Below are positions 19,100 through 28,012 of a DNA stretch of 64,000 nucleotides, in pieces. Origin of the DNA: Microtetraspora fusca (GTDB lineage: Bacteria; Actinomycetota; Actinomycetes; Streptosporangiales; Streptosporangiaceae); assembly GCF_001570365.1 (NCBI RefSeq), contig NZ_BBYK01000040.1, positions 384,591 to 448,590 on the forward strand. The letters are read 5' to 3'. The position numbers and the translations under genes are program-made. Below the pieces are notes generated by a model. That model saw only the letters and a list, made by a program, of their open reading frames with translations. It had not been told where the DNA came from and searched no databases. Positions within the stretch are counted from its first letter, which is position 1, and each line of letters begins with the position of its first letter.

Positions 19100-20532
19100 G
19101 AGCGCTTCCCGTTCAGCAACGCGCGGGCGGCCTGCAGATGGTGCACGGCCTGGGGATCGTGAGGCGTGCGCTGGGCCAAAAAGTCGATGCCCGTCTCCAG
19201 ACCAAGGGTGTGCGGTGCCATCCCGGACAGGGCGAGCCAGCGCGCGGCGCCGGCGGCCTGCCGGTAGTCGCGTCGCATGACCGCCCGGACGAATCCCCGG
19301 GCGACGTCGAGGACGCGCTGTCGGACCAGGGCGAGCAGGGCCGGACGGGCGCCGGGTTCGGCCTGGTCGGCCAGGTCGGCAAGGTGTGCTGTCAGCTGGG
19401 GCCAGGCGAGGTTGGCCAGGTGCTGGGTGTCGTGCTGGCGCGGGTGCGCCGCGACGTCAGGGGCGTGCTGGTGGACGCGGCCGGAGCTGGCAGGGGCCGG
19501 GGCCGAGTGGTCGTGCTGGGCTGGGGAGGAAAGCCCTATGCCGGGCGAGGGGGCGGCAAGGAGGCGACGAGTGGCTGCGGGCACGTCGATGAAGCCGTTC
19601 AGGCAACGTTCAGTCTGACCGTGGCTCTGTTCGGGCATGCAGGGGCGGGCGGTGGCCAGCAGCGCATCCCGGACCGCGAGCGCGTCGGGTGGCTGGCCGA
19701 GGTGGCGTTGCAGGCTGATCAGCAGGGCTGCGGCGCCGGTGACCAGGGCGACGGCGACGCAGGTGCCTTTCTGCGCTTCGATGTCACCGTCGGGGTGGGC
19801 GCCGTAGACGGCCTCGCCCAGGGCGGTGATGCCGTGCCCGGTGTAGGCGGGTCCGTGGTTGCTGAAGTAGAACATGGCGCCGTCGGCCCGGTGGGCGCCG
19901 ACGGCCAGCACGCCGGGCAGGATGGCGGGAGCGATGCTGTTGTTGCCGTAGTCGTTGCCGGCCGGCGCGGTGATGAGCACGCCGGCGTCGATGGCGCGGG
20001 CGATGGCGCGTTTGAGCATGTCGTCGGCGTCGTGGGAGGCGGTGGGGAGGGCCAGGGTGAACTGGATGATGTCGGCCCCGGCCTCCACCAGTTCCTCCAC
20101 GGCGCGCGCTCCCGACAGCGGGTCGGGCGGGTTCTCCTCGTCGACTGGCGGGGAGAGGAATAGGGCGCGGCAGCGGGGGGCCAGGCCGGGCAGGATGCTG
20201 CCGGGCTGGCCGAGTAGCACGCTGGCGGTCCAGGTGCCGTGTTCGGCCATCTTCGGGTCGGTCTGGGTGGGGGGCAACCACCAGGTGGGAAGCACGCGTA
20301 GGTCAGCGCCGGTGAGGCTGGGGTGGGACAACTGTGGGGGTCCGTCGACGACGCCGATGGTGATGCCCGGATCTCCGCCTTGGGTGTGCCGCCACAGCTC
20401 GGCGATCCCGGCCACAGCCTGCGCGGGATAGCGCGGCGGGGGCGCGGATCGGTCGGGCGGGGTATCCGGCTGCGCAGTCGGTGGGGCGGCGGTCCCGGGC
20501 GCGGGGCCGGGGGCGGTGCGGGCATCGGCCAT
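19096..20532 (-). CDS. Subtilisin-like S8 protein with Cys nucleophile (natural subtiligase-like active site)
   Basis: A 478-aa protein with a peptidase S8 fold at residues ~40-330. Asp63 (GVVDGP), His98 (EHGTWTAS) and oxyanion Asn193 (APAGND) are present. The GTSxAxP motif reads GTCVAVA, so the nucleophile is Cys258 (codon TGC at 19759-19761) and the usual Pro four residues on is Ala262. In subtilisin BPN' numbering these are S221C and P225A, the pair used to make subtiligase, which favours peptide ligation over hydrolysis. The C-terminal ~140 residues are helical and unassigned. ATG 20532 has AGGAG 7 bases upstream. By context it is the PatA-like partner of the PatG-like gene. Ligase activity is an inference; a pseudo-enzyme is the alternative. 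Confidence 0.85.
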   Translation of the reverse strand: MADARTAPGPAPGTAAPPTAQPDTPPDRSAPPPRYPAQAVAGIAELWRHTQGGDPGITIGVVDGPPQLSHPSLTGADLRVLPTWWLPPTQTDPKMAEHGTWTASVLLGQPGSILPGLAPRCRALFLSPPVDEENPPDPLSGARAVEELVEAGADIIQFTLALPTASHDADDMLKRAIARAIDAGVLITAPAGNDYGNNSIAPAILPGVLAVGAHRADGAMFYFSNHGPAYTGHGITALGEAVYGAHPDGDIEAQKGTCVAVALVTGAAALLISLQRHLGQPPDALAVRDALLATARPCMPEQSHGQTERCLNGFIDVPAATRRLLAAPSPGIGLSSPAQHDHSAPAPASSGRVHQHAPDVAAHPRQHDTQHLANLAWPQLTAHLADLADQAEPGARPALLALVRQRVLDVARGFVRAVMRRDYRQAAGAARWLALSGMAPHTLGLETGIDFLAQRTPHDPQAVHHLQAARALLNGKRS

Positions 20533-20584
20533 CGGCGGGCTCCTGTCGTCGTCGGGGTTGCCAGAAAGAGGGGGCGACCGACCT

Positions 20585-20779
20585 TCAGAGGGCCGACAGC
20601 TTGGCCTGCTCATAGGACGGCCGGCTGAAGGCGGCGGGGTCGTTGACGTTGGCGTTGAAGGTGAGCAGGTTGCGGATGCGGGTTCGCTGCTCGCGAGTCG
20701 CAGCGTTCAGGCCGAGGGTGGTGTAGGGGTCGATCAGCTCGGGTCGGCGCACCGGGGGCGCCTGCGGGGGACGGCTCAC
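20585..20779 (-). CDS. 64-aa small protein between the two subtilases
   Basis: Begins at GTG 20779 with AAGGAG 7 bases upstream; a TTG directly before it is the other option. The N-terminus reads VSRPPQAPPVRRPELIDPYTT and shares the PxVxR element with the 46-aa precursor at 22936-23076. The C-terminal half is LLTFNANVNDPAAFSRPSYE. It lies 43 bases after the PatG-like gene and 52 bases before the Cys-type subtilase, so it belongs to the operon. It could be a second precursor peptide, or a counterpart of the small PatB/PatC-type proteins of cyanobactin clusters. I cannot decide between these from sequence. Confidence 0.65.
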   Translation of the reverse strand: MSRPPQAPPVRRPELIDPYTTLGLNAATREQRTRIRNLLTFNANVNDPAAFSRPSYEQAKLSAL

Positions 20780-20822
20780 CAAAACACTCCTTCTCTCGAG
20801 GGCAGGTGGAACAGGTGGGCGG

Positions 20823-22811
20823 TCAGGCTTCGGGCCAGGAGCGGACCTGGCCGATGCTGACCGGCAGGACGTCCTTGACGTCGATGGTGAAGCGGTAGAC
20901 GCGCTTGGCCCGCTTGCTGTTGTCAGGGTCGAAGAAGCGCAGCTTCACATCCCAGCAGTCGCTGTCAGGGCGGCCGTAAGGGCTTTTCTCCACGTCGATG
21001 TTCTGCAGGGCCATGCCGTGGCCGAGAGCCTCGGCCAGGGTTTCGCGGGCCTGGACGGCGTTGGTGGCGGCGTAGTTCAGCGCGCGGTCGCGGCTGGTGG
21101 CGCCGAAGTTGCGCAGGTCGTAGTAGATGCGCTGGAGGAAGTCGGCGACCGCGTCGCTGAGGGGGGTGCCGTGATCGTGGCCGCGCTGGTTGTGCTCGGG
21201 CACACCGCAGTCCATGACAGCCTGGGCTAGCGAGGCGACCGACCAGCCGTACAGGCCGCGAGTCAGGTTCACCTCGACCACCGGCACGTACTGCCCGTTG
21301 AACAGCTTCGCGGTACGGCCGGGCAGCGTGCCGGGGATGGACACCCGGTCGACGAACTCGGCGTCGTCCTCGGCCTTGAGCTGGCGCTCCAGGAAGTCGG
21401 TCAGCCGCTCGTACACATCGGGCCCGTACCCGCCGACCGGCTCGATGGCGTAGATCGGGGTCAGGTCCAGATTCAGCGTCCAGATCAGCGGCCGCGCCTC
21501 GGAGGGGTGCTCGCGCAGGTAGGCCACCATCTGCCGCGGATCGTAGGGGTTGGCCGGCACGCTGTGCCCGTCCACCTGCACCGTCGGCATGAGCTGCTTG
21601 AAGGAGTCACGGCGGGCCTCGCTGCCGAAGTCATAGCCCAGCGTTCCTAGCGCGTACACCAGCCGCTGCGCCGCGGGCGGGGCCTGCTGGGGCTCATCTG
21701 CCGAGGGCACCACACCGGCAGGGATCGGCGGCGGCGTCACGACGGGAGCGGGTACCGGCGCCGAAGGGGCGGTCGTGGGGATGAAGGACTCGCCAGTGGT
21801 GCAGTCACACCCGGCCGGGGCACCGGTCGGCGGCAGGGCGCCGCAGGAGGGGGCCACGGCCGGCTCGCCCGCGTCCACCGGGGAGTCCGGGCCCGCCGGC
21901 GTGGCGGCCGAAGAGGTCGAGGAAGAGGTGGTCACAGCAGTCACCGCTTTCGTGATGTTGAGTGTTCCGTTCAAGTGCCGCAGGCATGCCGCGCTCTCCA
22001 GGCTGTCGAGCGGGCCGGTGCCCGGCTCGCAGGGATCGGCGGTTTCGCGCAGCAACTCGCCGACGGCGAGAGGGTCCGGTTTGCCGCCCTGGCGCAACTG
22101 CAGACAGGTCAGCAACGCCGCCACCCCCGCCACGATCGGTGTGGCCAGGCTGGTGCCGGTCATCGTCGCGATCCCGCCGCCCGGTACGGCGACCCGGATG
22201 TCCTGGCCGGGGGCCAGCAGCCCCTGTCGGCGGCTGCCGGGCCCGAAGTTGCTGATCGGCAACGGCCGTCCGGCATCGTCGCACGCGCCCACGGCCAGCA
22301 CCCCCTCCAGGGTCGCCGGCACGTGATCGCACAGGCAGCCGTCGTTGCCGGCGGCTGCCACGATCAGTACGCCCTGCTCGCGGCAGCGGCGCACCGCCCG
22401 CGTCAGAACGTCCTCGGCCTCGCCGGCGTCGGCCAGCTGTCCGCCGCTGACGTTGATGATGTGCGCGCCGGCCTCGGCCGCAAGCTCGATCGCGCGAGCC
22501 AGCTCCAGTTGGGAGGTGCGCCGCCTTTCGACGAACACCGGCACGCTGATCGCCCGGCACGCCGGTGTCACACCCATCACCGGGCCGTCGTGGCGGCCGA
22601 ACAGCACGCTGGCCACCGCAGTGCCGTGGGCCGCCTTGGCACCTGCTGCACCGGCGGGCCAGACGTCACGCACCTGGCTCGGCTTTCCAGCCGGAAAGGC
22701 CGGGTGCGTCTCGTCGACCAGCCCGTCGACGACGGCCACCGTGATCCGGTCGTCGCCCGTGGTCAACTTCCACAGATCGGCCAGTCCGGGGATGTCCCGC
22801 ACCTCGCCCAT
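20823..22811 (-). CDS. PatA/PatG-like subtilisin protease with C-terminal PatG-type domain
   Basis: A 662-aa protein. Residues ~5-275 are an S8 subtilase with complete triad: Asp29 (AVVDG), His62 (AHGTAVAS), Ser221 (GTSLATP) and oxyanion Asn156 (AAGND). A Ser/Pro/Ala linker with a Cys-rich patch (CGALPPTGAPAGCDC) follows. The last ~240 residues, starting LVYALGTLGYDFGSEARRDSF, match the domain shared by cyanobactin proteases PatA and PatG. In cyanobactin pathways these enzymes cleave the precursor and macrocyclise the core. ATG 22811 has AGGAG just upstream. No signal peptide is seen, so it acts in the cytoplasm. It is second in the operon after the 46-aa precursor. Confidence 0.88.
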   Translation of the reverse strand: MGEVRDIPGLADLWKLTTGDDRITVAVVDGLVDETHPAFPAGKPSQVRDVWPAGAAGAKAAHGTAVASVLFGRHDGPVMGVTPACRAISVPVFVERRRTSQLELARAIELAAEAGAHIINVSGGQLADAGEAEDVLTRAVRRCREQGVLIVAAAGNDGCLCDHVPATLEGVLAVGACDDAGRPLPISNFGPGSRRQGLLAPGQDIRVAVPGGGIATMTGTSLATPIVAGVAALLTCLQLRQGGKPDPLAVGELLRETADPCEPGTGPLDSLESAACLRHLNGTLNITKAVTAVTTSSSTSSAATPAGPDSPVDAGEPAVAPSCGALPPTGAPAGCDCTTGESFIPTTAPSAPVPAPVVTPPPIPAGVVPSADEPQQAPPAAQRLVYALGTLGYDFGSEARRDSFKQLMPTVQVDGHSVPANPYDPRQMVAYLREHPSEARPLIWTLNLDLTPIYAIEPVGGYGPDVYERLTDFLERQLKAEDDAEFVDRVSIPGTLPGRTAKLFNGQYVPVVEVNLTRGLYGWSVASLAQAVMDCGVPEHNQRGHDHGTPLSDAVADFLQRIYYDLRNFGATSRDRALNYAATNAVQARETLAEALGHGMALQNIDVEKSPYGRPDSDCWDVKLRFFDPDNSKRAKRVYRFTIDVKDVLPVSIGQVRSWPEA

Positions 22812-22935
22812 GTCGCTCCTGTCACTCCCCCGCTGGCGCTTGGATGGCTGACCCACTGCGATGAGCGCCCGACGCCGCCTTGTCTGGAACGCAGAGGGCA
22901 CCGGGCACTCACCGGTTCACCGGTTCACCGGCTGG

Positions 22936-23076
22936 TTACTCGTCGTTCTCGTCGGCGAAGGGAACGCCCGGAATCGGCACAACCGGCCAGAGGGACTGCT
23001 CCGCGCCGTCACGGTCGGTCGAGGGAGCACCGTTGATGGTGCGCACCACAGGGGCGGACTGGATGGGCAGGTTCAT
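22936..23076 (-). CDS. Candidate cyanobactin-like RiPP precursor peptide (46 aa)
   Basis: ATG at 23076 follows a strong AAAGGAAAGG ribosome site and the frame ends at TAA 22936-22938. The leader begins MNLPIQSAPVVR; PatE-type cyanobactin leaders have ILPQQGQPVIR at the same place. A GAEQS segment resembles the GxExS N-terminal protease recognition motif. It is followed by the hypothetical core LWPVVPIPGVP and an acidic tail FADENDE, comparable to the C-terminal recognition tails (AYDGE, FAGDDAE) used by PatG-type macrocyclases. The core ends in Pro, the residue PatG accepts before the tail. It has no Ser, Thr or Cys, in line with the lack of a YcaO gene here. It is the first gene of the locus, 124 bases before the PatG-like protease. 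Confidence 0.75.
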   Translation of the reverse strand: MNLPIQSAPVVRTINGAPSTDRDGAEQSLWPVVPIPGVPFADENDE

Positions 23077-23264
23077 TGACCTTTCCTTTCTGCTGGGCAG
23101 TGATGCCGCACACCAGCATTCCCCTACTCACGGTTACTTTATAGATACTCTCTGCTACCATAGGGCGCGGATCCACGACGAGTCACGGCATGATCACTTG
23201 CGGAGCAAGAGGATGGTCGGCCGCTGCACGTGGCCGGGGCGGTCGCCGCCGCAGCCCTCCTAGT

Positions 23265-24585
23265 AGTGCTTTGTTGGGTCAGGCTTTTGTGGCTGGTCCG
23301 TTTCGGGATGTAGTGGTGCGATGCGGGCGTGACCCCCGAGCACCTTGCCCATGTCCGGCAGCAACTGGAGTCCTTCGCTGCGGAGATGTTCGCTCCTTTG
23401 GCCCGCCGGGATCAGCGGGCCAAAGGGCTGACCTACCTGCGGGGCCTGCTGCTGGACGGCCGCCGCAAGTCGATGCAGCCGATGGCCGAGCGCCTGGGTG
23501 TCGACCACCAAGGACTCCAGCAGTTCCTCGGCCTGGGTGATCGACGACACCGGCTTCCCCAAGGACGGAATCGCCTCACCCGGCGTGGCCCGGCAGTACT
23601 CCGGCACCCTGGGCAAGGTCGGCAACTGCCAGGTCGGCGTCAGCGTGCACGCGGTCACCGACGCCGCCTCCTGCCCGCTGAACTGGCGCCTGTTCCTGCC
23701 CGCCTCCTGGGACCCCGCGCAGGCCGCTGACGATGAGGCCGCCGAGCAGGTCAGCGCGCGCCGCGCCATCCCCGATGGCGAACACCACCGGCCCAAGTGG
23801 CAGCTCGCGGTGGAGATGCTCGATGAGCTGGCCGCGTGGGGTCTTGCGCCGCCGCTGGTGGTGGCCGATGCCGGCTACGGCGACAACGCCCACCTGCGCG
23901 CGGCCCTGTCCGAGCGCGGCCTGCACGTGGTGCAGGTCAAAGGAAAGGAGCGGTCACCGCCCACCACGCCACCGACGAACCCGACCCGGTCACGTACTTG
24001 GGCCGCGGCCGCCCGCCCCGGCCACACCGCTACCCGGCCCGGCCGATCAGCCTGCGCGAGCACGTGCTGGCCGCCGGACATCAGGCGGCGCAAACCGTGA
24101 CCTGGCGGGCCGGCTCCAAAGGGCTCATGACCTCCCAGTTCGTCATCCTGCCCGTTCGCGTCGCCGGGCGTCGGCCGCGCCCCGCAGCCGACGGCACGCT
24201 GCCGATCAGTCTCCTGATCGCGCAATGGCCCGACGATGAGCCCGAGCCGACAAGTACTGGCTGACCGTCCTGCCCGCCGGCACTCCACCGGCCGCGCTGG
24301 TCGCCCTGGCCAAGATCCGCTGGCGGATCGAGCACGACTACCGCGAACTGAAGACCGGCCTGGGCCTGGACCACTTCGAGGGCCGCTCCTGGATCGGCTG
24401 GCATCGCCACGTCACCCTGGTGACCTCCGCGCATCTGTTCTGCACCGAACTGCGCCTGCACGACCCAAAAGCTGCGGCCTGACCCTCTACACGATCCTCA
24501 AGGAACTCCAGGTGCTCCTGGCCACCTGGACCGGCCGCTGCCCGACCTGCTCACAGCGACCACCCTGATCACCTAACAAAGCACT
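23265..24585 (+). mobile_element. IS701-family insertion sequence, decayed
   Basis: Ends carry inverted repeats starting AGTGCTTTGTT (23265) and the complement AACAAAGCACT (ending 24585). The transposase inside is broken (see the pseudogene entry), so the copy cannot move itself. It sits directly upstream of the RiPP precursor promoter region and separates this locus from the LamG/amidase gene. Confidence 0.75.
23329..24568 (+). pseudogene. IS701-family transposase, frameshifted and internally deleted
   Basis: The N-terminal part (MTPEHLAHVRQQLESFAAEMFAPLARR) ends at about 23530, where roughly 25 codons are missing. A second frame resumes with WVIDDTGFPKDG and YSGTLGKVGNCQVGVS and runs to VVQVKGKE. 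A third carries VTYLGRGRPPRPH to DDEPEP. A further shift leads to YWLTVLPAGTPPAALV and RIEHDYRELK. The DDE residues (VIDDT, VADAGYG, RIEHDYRE) are all visible but sit in different frames. The gene is dead. Confidence 0.85.
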
Positions 24586-24601
24586 GATAGGGGCTTGTCA
24601 G

Positions 24602-27600
24602 ATGTCAGCCTTCCAGGCGCAGGTCGAACAGTCCCAGGAAGCCGGAAAAACCATGGCGCTGGCCAGCTTCGGAGACCCCGACATCTTCGCCGCCCCGTTT
24701 GACGTGGATGCCGTCGGCCCACAGGTACACGTAGTCCACGTTCGACAGGTCCCGGTCGGCGAAGGTGCGCTGCACACGTCGAGCATGGTCACCGTTCCTG
24801 ACGCGGCCTCCCTGCGAATCACCGGAAAGCTGACCATGGAAGCCTGGGTCAATCCCACGACCTCGGGTGTGCCCCGGCCAACGCTGATCAAGGAGGCAGC
24901 GTCCTCACCTGCCTATGGCCTGCACGCGGCGGTGAAAACCTGCCTCGGCTCGGTGTTCGAGTGCATGATCATGCCGACCTACGTCTATGCGCCGAGCGCG
25001 CAGGCGAAGATCGGCGGCACCGCTTACTCCGCGACGGGGACCACTGCCCTACCCACCGGATCATGGAGCCACATCGCCGGCGTCTACGACGGCACGACCG
25101 TCAAGACCTACGTCAACGGCACCCTGGCCGCCACCACCACCGTCAGCGGAAGCAACGACACCAGCACCTCACCGCTGCGGATCGGAGCCGACACCGTCGC
25201 GGGCACATACTTCAAAGGCCTGATCGACGAGGTTCGCGTCTACAACCTCGCCCTCACCCAGGCCCAGATCCAGGCCGACATGAACATGGCCGTCGGCGCG
25301 CCGCCTCCTGTGGACAATCCGCCCACCGCGCCTGGCACCCTGACCGCCGTCGCCGGACCCGACACCGTCGACCTGTCCTGGGGTGCGGCGGCCGATGACC
25401 GCGGCGTGGTCACCTACGAGGTGCACCGCTCGAAGGCGGCGAACTTCACCCCGACCGCCGCAACGCGAATCGCCACGCTCAGTTCCCTGACCTACAGCAA
25501 CAGCGGCATGCCACAGGGGCAGTACTACTACCGCGTCGTCGCCGTCGACAACGCCGGCCAGGCCGGTCCCTCCTCCAACGAGGTCGCGGCCATGACCTCC
25601 GCGCAACTCTTCCCGCCGATCTCCAGTGCCCTGTCGGGACAGGTGATCAGAAGCGAATTCAAGCTTGGCAGCCCGGACAGCTTCAAGTTCAAGATCAAGG
25701 TCTGCCTGACCGGGGTCACGCCGCGGATCTGCAACGAGACGCCCTTCTACCGGATCACCTCCGACGCACCGCATCTGCCGACAGACCTTGCCACTGGCAC
25801 GGAGGAGCCTCTCAACCCGACCTTGTCCGGCATCGTCTCCCGCCCGTCGGGCGGCCCGGTCAAGGGCCGTTTCTATCTGTACCAGGCGAACGGCACACCG
25901 CTTGGACCCGTCCCTCTGGCGGAGGGCGAGGTCTCCGGCGGTGAGCGGCTGACCGCGCGTGTGCCGGACGGCTTGATCGTCGAGGACGGCTCTTACTACT
26001 GGCGGATGGACGCCTGCCTGGCGGAGATCTGCACACCGAAGACCGCGCCCGTCCCCTTCGGCGCACCGGTCCCCGAGCCGGAGTCACCGCCGACCCAGCA
26101 GGTCACCCTGTCCGGTAACGCGCTGACCATCCGCTCGGCCTCGGCCTCGGCGACTGCCTGTGGAGGCGCGCCCTGCCCGCTCACTCCGTCCACCACGCAG
26201 GTGGGCGGCGCGGGAGCGACCCGCAAGGTGTCGCTGATCAAGGCCGACATGAGCTCCCTTCCGCCGGGAGCCTTGATCACCTCCGCGGTGCTGGACCTCG
26301 GCGGCGCGACCTGCGACGGACCATGCCCCAACAGCCAGGTGATCGCGGCGCACTTCAAGAAGAACGAACTGGAGGAGAACCCGACCGGGTCCGTGCTGGT
26401 GGCGGATCTGGTCCAGCAGTCGCAGCAGCAGGTGCAGGTTGGCACCCCGGAGATCGACGTCACCGCGAACGCCAATGGCTGGCGGCACGAGGTGCCGGAC
26501 GAGACCTTCATCGACCCCGGTGTGGCAGTGCTCTCCGACGAGACTGTCCCGCCGGTCGAGCTCGGCGGGAGCGGGGCGAGCCGCCCCACCTCGCTGCGGG
26601 TGATCTACCGCCCGGCAGGGCCACCCGGGATCATCCCCAGGATCGACGTCCGGCAGGGCGACGGCGGAGCGCTGCTCCGGTGGGCGCGCCCGGACGACCT
26701 CGGCGCGGACACCGAGATCCAGAACTTCGACCTGGAGGTGTTGGACGCCGGGAACACGGTCGTCCGATCCTTGACTGTCAGCGAGGCCACGGTCATCGTC
26801 GGCGGGCTCACCAACGGCGCCACCTATCGATTCCAGGTCCGCACCCACACGCCGTTCGGCGTCGGCCCGTGGAAGGTGTCGGCCGACACCGTCCCGCAGG
26901 CCGTTCCCGGCGGCCCGACCGCCTACCAGGACGCGGTCGGCGAGTATGCCGAGGCTCGGCAGAGCCTGCTCGACAAGCGGACGGAGAACACCGGGGAGGC
27001 CGTCGAGGACGCTAACCAAGCGGCCACGATCGAGCCCATGCTGTACGCGCGGCAGCAGGACCTGGTCACCACTGGAGTTGAGGACCGTGCCACCGACGGC
27101 GTGCGGCTCGGCGACACCTTGGTGTCGAAGCTGGACGACGGCACCGTCGTGGTGCGCTCGGCCGTGACCGGGACCACCGTGTACAACGGCCAGGACGATC
27201 CGGTCGAGAACGAGTGGACCACCACGGAGGACTTCGTCTTCGCCGCCGACGCGAACGGCAACGGCCAGCTCAAGCTCAGCGGCGAGAAGAGCGCGTCCGC
27301 TGTAGACGCCATGCTGGCGGGCAACTCGTCACAGATCAACGCCTGGGCCGGTGGCGTGGCGCCGGATCCGGTCACCGAGCTGCCGCCGGTGGACGACAGC
27401 ACCGCGGATCCCCCGGCCCTCGCCCGGACTTTGGCTGCGACGACGCTGAACCGGCGGGAGAAGGCCGCCTTCTGGGCCTCGCTGAACGTCGGCCCGGCCA
27501 GCAACAAGGGCTGGGAGTATCCCAACGACTGCGCCAACTTCGTGTCCAAGGCACTGGCTCGGGGCGGCAAGTTCCGCCAGATCCACATCGCCGCCTGGTT

Positions 27601-28012
27601 TGGCTGGCTCAACCGGCGAGGTGAAGGCTCCTGGTGGGAACGCGGCTGGAAGGATGACTCCTTCACGTTCGCAGCGGCGAACAAGAATTACGAGCACTTC
27701 ATGCGGCAGCGCTTCGGGCAGTCCGATCAAACTCGGGCCATCGTCTCCGCCACGTACACGCCAACCGAATCGCGGCTTTCCAACGTCATGCTCGGTGACA
27801 CGATCTACTTCCTGAACAGAAACACTGGCGAGTACACCCATATGGGGATCGTCACCGCCGTGACAGGAGGCTCCCCGATCAACATCAAGCAGGTGTACTT
27901 CGCGCAGCACGGCGGAGATGGCGGCACGGGTTCCGGTCCCTCCATGAATCTCGGCGAGCGGTTCAAGGTCACGGAGTTCAGCGGGTTGGTGTTCGGCCGT
28001 GTTGCGTGGTAG
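24602..28012 (+). CDS. LamG / FN3 / amidase_6 multidomain protein, 5'-truncated and fused to IS DNA
   Basis: The 1136-aa frame begins in foreign DNA: about 60 codons run antisense through an IS256 relic (24698-24775). True homology starts at SSMVTVPDAASLRITGKLTM, the middle of a LamG (concanavalin-like) domain at residues ~60-230. An FN3 domain follows (PPTAPGTLTAVAGPDTVDLSW), then a Cys-containing beta region, a DNRLRE-like domain (~500-670), a second FN3 (~675-770), a helical linker, and a C-terminal amidase_6-type domain (~930-1136) with catalytic-type YPNDCANFVSKAL and YTHMGIV. The parent protein was probably secreted and acted on cell-wall or surface polymers. This copy has no signal peptide and is likely non-functional or mislocalised. 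Confidence 0.75.
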   Translation: MSAFQAQVEQSQEAGKTMALASFGDPDIFAAPFDVDAVGPQVHVVHVRQVPVGEGALHTSSMVTVPDAASLRITGKLTMEAWVNPTTSGVPRPTLIKEAASSPAYGLHAAVKTCLGSVFECMIMPTYVYAPSAQAKIGGTAYSATGTTALPTGSWSHIAGVYDGTTVKTYVNGTLAATTTVSGSNDTSTSPLRIGADTVAGTYFKGLIDEVRVYNLALTQAQIQADMNMAVGAPPPVDNPPTAPGTLTAVAGPDTVDLSWGAAADDRGVVTYEVHRSKAANFTPTAATRIATLSSLTYSNSGMPQGQYYYRVVAVDNAGQAGPSSNEVAAMTSAQLFPPISSALSGQVIRSEFKLGSPDSFKFKIKVCLTGVTPRICNETPFYRITSDAPHLPTDLATGTEEPLNPTLSGIVSRPSGGPVKGRFYLYQANGTPLGPVPLAEGEVSGGERLTARVPDGLIVEDGSYYWRMDACLAEICTPKTAPVPFGAPVPEPESPPTQQVTLSGNALTIRSASASATACGGAPCPLTPSTTQVGGAGATRKVSLIKADMSSLPPGALITSAVLDLGGATCDGPCPNSQVIAAHFKKNELEENPTGSVLVADLVQQSQQQVQVGTPEIDVTANANGWRHEVPDETFIDPGVAVLSDETVPPVELGGSGASRPTSLRVIYRPAGPPGIIPRIDVRQGDGGALLRWARPDDLGADTEIQNFDLEVLDAGNTVVRSLTVSEATVIVGGLTNGATYRFQVRTHTPFGVGPWKVSADTVPQAVPGGPTAYQDAVGEYAEARQSLLDKRTENTGEAVEDANQAATIEPMLYARQQDLVTTGVEDRATDGVRLGDTLVSKLDDGTVVVRSAVTGTTVYNGQDDPVENEWTTTEDFVFAADANGNGQLKLSGEKSASAVDAMLAGNSSQINAWAGGVAPDPVTELPPVDDSTADPPALARTLAATTLNRREKAAFWASLNVGPASNKGWEYPNDCANFVSKALARGGKFRQIHIAAWFGWLNRRGEGSWWERGWKDDSFTFAAANKNYEHFMRQRFGQSDQTRAIVSATYTPTESRLSNVMLGDTIYFLNRNTGEYTHMGIVTAVTGGSPINIKQVYFAQHGGDGGTGSGPSMNLGERFKVTEFSGLVFGRVAW
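24698..24775 (-). pseudogene. IS256-family transposase relic
   Basis: The minus strand encodes RTFADRDLSNVDYVYLWADG, nearly identical to the intact transposase (AFAARDLSNVDYVYLWADG) at 17036-17113. About 80 bp remain, ending abruptly at the LamG junction. Confidence 0.8.

Noticed and set aside
19719..20525. Pro-rich minus frame over the Cys-type subtilase
   Set aside because: Out-of-frame shadow; the in-frame protein has the S8 motifs.
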